In this document: positions 59,781 through 64,000 of the stretch, piece by piece | Layout: the number at the start of each line of letters is the position of its first letter | How positions within the stretch are numbered: position 1 is the stretch's first letter | Assembly (NCBI GenBank): GCA_963786195.1 | Contig: CAWAYH010000004.1 | Location: 372,001 to 436,000 of the forward strand | DNA length: 64,000 bases | Direction: 5' to 3' | Source: CAWAYH01 sp963786195 | Lineage (GTDB): Bacteria > Acidobacteriota > Vicinamibacteria > Vicinamibacterales > 2-12-FULL-66-21 | The notes under the pieces: generated by a model | What the model was told of the DNA's origin: nothing | What the model saw: only the letters and a program-made list of their open reading frames with translations | Databases searched by the model: none | Program-made: the position numbers and the translations under genes

Positions 59781-61068
59781 TCAGCTCCTCGTGCGTGGTG
59801 CATCGCTTGCTACCATCTCGGGAAAATCGACCACCCCGCCAGGCATCGTCGGATATCACGATCACCGGCGGAATCGGGCCGGTGCTGATCGCGCCTGACG
59901 GCATGGTGTACGGTAACGCCGGCGCCGTCCAGCACTTCTGCCGGGATTCCATTGCTCGTGCCATCCCACCCATAGAGCCGATCGTCCTTCGGTAGGTTAT
60001 CCCACGCCTTGCGAATGTCGGGCTCATTCCCAGGTAGCGGTGTGCAGTTCGGCGTGTCCTTCGGACATTTGTCGTCGGGTGCGTTCTTCTCCGGACGTAA
60101 CCTCCAGTGACGATTGTAACCGCCGAGGGTCGTGCCATCCGAAAGCTCAATGAAACAATGCTGAGCCCCCGCTTGCCGCAGTCCAGGCATGTTGACGGGC
60201 CGGCAGCACAGCTCCGCCAGTCCCGTCGGATCGGATGATAGAGCGTCGGCTTATTGCCGACGTACGAGTAGAAGTTAATCCGCCCGCTCGGCGAGTGGAT
60301 CCTCGCTGATGAAGCGCTGCAGCCGCGGATGGTAGGACCGAGCGCGATAGAAGTACAGCCGAGTCCGTCCACTCCCGCCCGGTGAATGCCAACGCATTGG
60401 ACGTTGATCCTCCGCTGGTCGTCGTGTCCGCAAACGGCTCGTAGCTGTACCTCCGTCTGAATCGTGCCGGACCCATCGGCCAGCGCCACGGTGCTCCCCG
60501 AGCGCATCGGTCAGGAGGTTGCGGACGCCCGCCGCATCCGTCCGCGTGAAGTACTCGTCGATGCCCAGTCCCGTGAGCAGATTCGCCGTCGGCGACCCGC
60601 CGCTCAGCTCCTGCACCGGGTTCAGCCCGTCGGCACAGAAACTACGTCGTCGTCCCGCCGATGGTTTTCGATCGCCGCCGCCGAAGGCGTCGTTGGACGA
60701 CGAACGAACCACTCACCGGTCCGGTCAGGCTCGCCAGCTCGTTCCGCGCGTTCCACGTAAAGCTGCGCGTTCCATCACTCGTCAGGTTCCCGTTGTCGTC
60801 GTAACTCAACGACGTCCCCGCGAACGTCGCGATCTGGTTCGCGTCGTCGTAGGTCGCCGACGCCAGCGCCGCCGGCAGGCCTGTGCGCGCATACGTCCCG
60901 CGGACGCTCGTGCGCTGGCCGTTGGCGTCGTCGTCGTAGGTCAGCGTCCCCAGCGTCGACACCCCTTGTTTGTAGGTGAGCCCTGTCAGCCGCGAATCAT
61001 CGTCGGTACGCGTACTCGACGACGATCCCGTTCGGGAGCGTCAGCGATGTCCGCCGGTCCGCGTTGTC
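59776..61068 (-). pseudogene. Rhs copy C: short core plus toxin tip, frame-broken
   Basis: Core homology starts abruptly near 61068 inside DNADRRTSLTLPNGIVV and continues ARTGLPAALASATYDDANQI, LNPVQELSGGSPTANLLTGL, to YSYVGNKPT-like end. Extra bases relative to copies B and D at about 60446, 60497 and 61013, plus a damaged stretch near 60640-60710. The tip reads VNMPGLRQAGAQHCFIELSD, GTTLGGYNRHWRLRPEKN, AWDNLPKDDRLYGWDGTSNG, ending GGRFSRDGSKRCTTHEELT. A His in 'GAQHCF' and Asn in 'GTSNG' recall papain-like Rhs tips, without proof. Confidence 0.75.
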
Positions 61069-61532
61069 CAGGTCGTTGTGAGGGAGACTTGTGGTTTACA
61101 TCCTGGCCACGGTTTGTTGCCCACGCTGAAAACACCATACCGCCGCATCGGCTTCTCAGATCGACCACGGTCTTCGGCCTTCGGCCACTTCCTCAGTTTG
61201 TCGTCGACTTCCGCTGGCGCGTTCATCGGGTTTGTCCAGACATGCGCTAACCAGAGAGCATCATCAGGTGTGGCAACCCTGTACGGCTCAACACCTACCG
61301 CCGCCCGCACCTGATCTTCAGTAGGCGCTTTCATGAGAAGAGCGTGAAGGAATTCGATGTGGCGCTTGAACTCGGCGCGTTGGTGCCTCTCGATCGCGAG
61401 CCACCCCAAGAGCACCACTGCCGCGATCAGGTAGACCGCGCCGACAGTAACGTGCGCCGCTCGCCTGGAATCAACAAACTGGTCATTCACGGAGGCGCTG
61501 ACACACAAACTCTCGCACGGTCGCTTCTCCAC
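61069..61532 (-). CDS. Membrane-anchored hypothetical protein in the Rhs D immunity position
   Basis: Begins MEKRPCESLCVSASVNDQFV at 61532, one membrane helix (VTVGAVYLIAAVVLLGWLAI), then a soluble part (EFKRHIEFLHALLMKAPTED, ATPDDALWLAHVWTNPMNAP, RRYGVFSVGNKPWPGCK). Its 3' end runs directly into the Rhs core of copy C near 61068: the last residues are core sequence read out of frame. So the native stop is at or near the junction. No family recognised. Confidence 0.5.
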
Positions 61533-61559
61533 CGAACCGGCGAGGGTAATTTCTGGAAG

Positions 61560-62093
61560 TTATTTCGGCTTCGCATGTCTTCGCAACAGACTGCCCGCGC
61601 GGTGGCGAGTTTCAGCGGTAACGGCCTGTGACAACCTGACCTGATTTAGATAGCGAATGGCCTGACGAGTGTCCCCTAGTTTCAAGTAGATCTCAGCGAT
61701 GGGCAGTCCACTGTCAGCGTCACCGCGCCGATGCGCGCGTTCGAGCCACCTGAGAGCATCCGAATGGAGTCCCTTGTCGCGAAGAATCAACCCGATGTTG
61801 TTCGCGGCAGCGGCACTGCCTCGACGGTACGCGCGACGATACCAATCCAGAGCCTTCTGTCGATTCTGACGGACGCCGATGCCTTCATCGTACATGTAGC
61901 CCACGTTTAGCTGGGCGCTTGCGTCTCCCGCAGTAGCGCCGAGCCGAAAGAGCCGGAAGGCGGCACGCGTGTCACCGCGTTCCCATGCGGCGGAAGCTCT
62001 CATGAACAGTTCCTTCTCACCTTGCTTTCGTGTTGCTAGCGGCCCACGGCCGAACTTCAGCCGTGCCGTCCGCCTTCGCGATTCCAAGCCCAT
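61560..62093 (-). CDS. Sel1-repeat (TPR-like) protein, candidate immunity for Rhs copy D
   Basis: 177 residues from 62093, 37 bases after the Rhs copy D stop. Sel1 repeats: ERGDTRAAFRLFRLGATAGD, ASAQLNVGYMYDEGIGVRQN, ALDWYRRAYRRGSAAAANNI, ALRWLERAHRRGDADSGLPI. Sel1 solenoids are common among immunity-like genes of polymorphic toxins and bind proteins. The 3' neighbour is a second small gene. A Met further in (FMRASAAWERGDTRA) is an alternative start. Confidence 0.75.
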   Translation of the reverse strand: MGLESRRRTARLKFGRGPLATRKQGEKELFMRASAAWERGDTRAAFRLFRLGATAGDASAQLNVGYMYDEGIGVRQNRQKALDWYRRAYRRGSAAAANNIGLILRDKGLHSDALRWLERAHRRGDADSGLPIAEIYLKLGDTRQAIRYLNQVRLSQAVTAETRHRAGSLLRRHAKPK

Positions 62094-62130
62094 GTCTACC
62101 TCCGCACACCGAGTTCAGTCGGCGTTTGGT

Positions 62131-64000
62131 CTACCTCCGGCCGGGTCGTGATCTCCACCAATCGTCAAATCCTGGCGGTTTAGGCTTCTCAAATTCCTTG
62201 CCCGTGTGCGGATCTTTGAAGATCACTTTGTCTGGTTTTTCGGGGTGAGGTTTCATCTTCTTATAACGATCCGGTGTTCCTTCGGGTTTGCCAGTGTGCC
62301 TACGTTCTCCTGGTGGCTTGCCCACTCGTCTCCGAGGACTCCCACCGCCGGATGAAACCCTGGGCGTAAGGCTTGGAGTGCGTGGTCCAAGAGCAGGGCC
62401 CCGCGGAGCAAGCCTTGGAAAACGAGCAAAACGGAGGGGCAATCGGAAGAAGAGGCACCCCTCTAATAGAACCCAACCATCAATCTTACGCCCGTGCCAT
62501 CGATAGATTAGAGCGGTAGCTGCCGCTCCACCGGCGCACCGAGCGAGCGGCACAGCGAGCCCGGCCAACTCACCCGTTGGATCGGTGAGATCTTGGGGTG
62601 CGTTACTCGCATAAACATGCAAGTTGGCATCACCCGCCTCGAAGTCGAGCGGATCCTCCCCGATGAACCGCTGCAGCTTCGCGTCGTAGTACCGCGCGCG
62701 ATAGAAGAACAATCCCGTTCCGTCGACTTCGCGACCAGTGAAGCCGAACGTGTTCCCGGTCGTCCCGCCGCTCGTCGTAATCCCCCCGAACGACTCGTAG
62801 CTGTACTCTGTCTGAATTGTCCCCGAGCCATCCACCAGCGCTACGGAACTCCCGAGCGCATCCGTCAAGAAATTGCGCACGCCCGTCGCATCCGTCCGCG
62901 TGAAGAACTCGTCGATCCCGAGCCCCGTGAGCAGATTGGCCGTCGGCGACCCGCCGCTCAACTCCTGCACCGGGTTCAACCCGTCATACAGAAATTGCGT
63001 CGTCGTCCCGCCGATCGTCTTGCTGCGGCGCCGACCGAAGGCGTCGTAGGCGAAGCTCCCGTTGATCGGCCCGGTCAAGCTCGCCAGTTCGTTCCGCGCA
63101 TTCCACGTATAGCTCCGCGTGCCATCGCTCGTCAGGTTCCCGTTGTCGTCGTAACTGAACGACGTGCCGCCGAACGTCGCGATCTGGTTCGCGTCGTCGT
63201 AGGTCGCAGACGTCAGCGCCGCCGGCAGCCCGGTCCGCGCATACGTCCCGCCGACGCTCGACCGCTGGCCGTTGGCGTCGTACCCGTACGTCAGCGTGCC
63301 CAGCGTCGACATCCCCTGTTTGTAGGTCAGGCCCGTGAGCCGTGAGTCGTCGTCGTACCGGTACTCGACGACGATCCCGTTCGGCAGCGTCAGCGACGTC
63401 CGCCGGTCCGCGTTGTCGTACGCGATCGTGACCGCCGCCGAGCCGCGCGTCACGCCGGTCAGCCGATCCGCGTTGTCGTAGCTGTACGAGACGGCGGTCT
63501 GACCCGCAACGGTCATCGTCTCGCGCCGTCCCGCGTCGTCGTACGTGTAGCTGACCGTCCCCTCCGGCGTGACCTCCTCGGTGAGGCGGTCCAACAGGTC
63601 GTAGGTCCGCTCGATCGTCCCCGCGACCGAGTCGTCAATCTCGGTCGCGCGATCGCCCGCGTCATACGTGGTCGTGATCGTGCCTGCGTAGCTCGGTGGG
63701 CTCCCCGCTGTCGCGAACCCTACGAAGATCTGTCGGTCGAGCGCGTCGTACTGATAGGTCGTGACCTGCCCCTTCCGGTCAGTCCACGTCCGTCAGGTTC
63801 CCGTTGAGGTCGTATTCGAAGCTCTCGTCCCGGCTGAGCGGATCGGTCCGGGTAGCCACCCGGTCCATATCGTCGTACGTCCAGGTCGTGGTCTTCCCGC
63901 GCGCATCGGTGAGCGTGAGCAGGTTGCCATTGCGCATCGTACGTGAAGGTGGTCTCTCCGCCCCGCGGGTCGATCGTCTTCGTGACCTGGTCCTGCGCGT
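62131..64000 (-). CDS. Rhs copy D: core and toxin tip, 5' end beyond the window
   Basis: Reading continues past 64000, so this may be the full-length parent gene of the array. YD repeats (SYTYDDAGRRETMTVAGQTA, GVTRGSAAVTIAYDNADRRT), RHS core end GLFFYRARYYDAKLQRFIGE, DPLDFEAGDANLHVYASNAP and LTDPTGELAG. The tip begins with the hydrophobic segment shared with copy A (LARCAGGAAATALIYRWHGR, WVLLEGCLFF), then a basic domain: GKPEGTPDRYKKMKPHPEKP, KVIFKDPHTGKEFEKPKPPG, FDDWWRSRPGRR. This Lys/Pro-rich end resembles small polymorphic-toxin domains seen at other Rhs termini; activity unknown. Single extra bases break the frame near 63788 and 63936. Confidence 0.85.

Noticed and set aside
52603..64000. 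CRISPR array or satellite from the repeated blocks in the Rhs region
   Set aside because: The repeats are kilobase-scale coding cores with YD motifs, without short regular repeat-spacer structure.

Overview
The window is high-GC bacterial DNA, about 65-70% G+C by eye. The most likely source is a member of the Acidobacteriota, probably Vicinamibacteria. That is inferred from the gene content: tandem secreted amidohydrolases, several S9 peptidases, a carboxypeptidase-regulatory-type TonB receptor, a DUF1501/DUF1800 pair, and an MacB/FtsX permease of the kind expanded in Acidobacteria. No rRNA, tRNA or CRISPR array was seen.

Layout. 0-4.2 kb: secreted amidohydrolases, frame-broken, with a strong terminator. 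4.3-9.8 kb: an outer-membrane protein, a large S9 peptidase (minus strand), a yeast-type cytosine deaminase and a small barrel protein. 9.8-11.9 kb: modABC molybdate uptake (minus). 12.1-15.9 kb: an S9 peptidase and a gamma-glutamyltransferase. 15.85-22.25 kb: a histidine operon, hisI-G-D-C-B-H-F-A, headed by what looks like a His-codon leader peptide and a transcription attenuator, with a perfect 62-bp palindrome between hisG and hisD. 22.3-30.2 kb: an M28 peptidase with membrane domain, an ATPase, an MFS transporter, an acyltransferase and a Mur-ligase-like protein. 30.3-36.1 kb: an accessory island of visibly lower G+C, with a response regulator, a fulvocin C-like bacteriocin precursor apparently split by an IS256-type element, and an FtsX/MacB-like permease. 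36.1-46.3 kb: an S9 peptidase, a TIGR01777 epimerase, DUF1501 and DUF1800 proteins, an Ada-FAD oxidoreductase fusion and a DUF885 protein. 46.4-51.5 kb: a TonB receptor and an S9 peptidase, both extremely frame-broken. 51.6-52.6 kb: a quinone oxidoreductase. 52.6-64 kb: an Rhs polymorphic-toxin array on the minus strand. It has four core copies with different C-terminal tips, each followed by candidate immunity genes, and continues past the window end.

How the genes fit together. Peptidases, GGT, amidohydrolases and the TonB receptor suggest a life of scavenging peptides. The bacteriocin island and the Rhs array are two separate antagonism systems.

Data quality matters here. Many genes carry single extra bases, nearly always +1, concentrated in a few genes (0.5-3.4 kb and 46.6-51.5 kb) while neighbours are clean. 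In most cases the extra base can be placed exactly between two codons. Coordinates of broken genes below are for the reconstructed whole gene.
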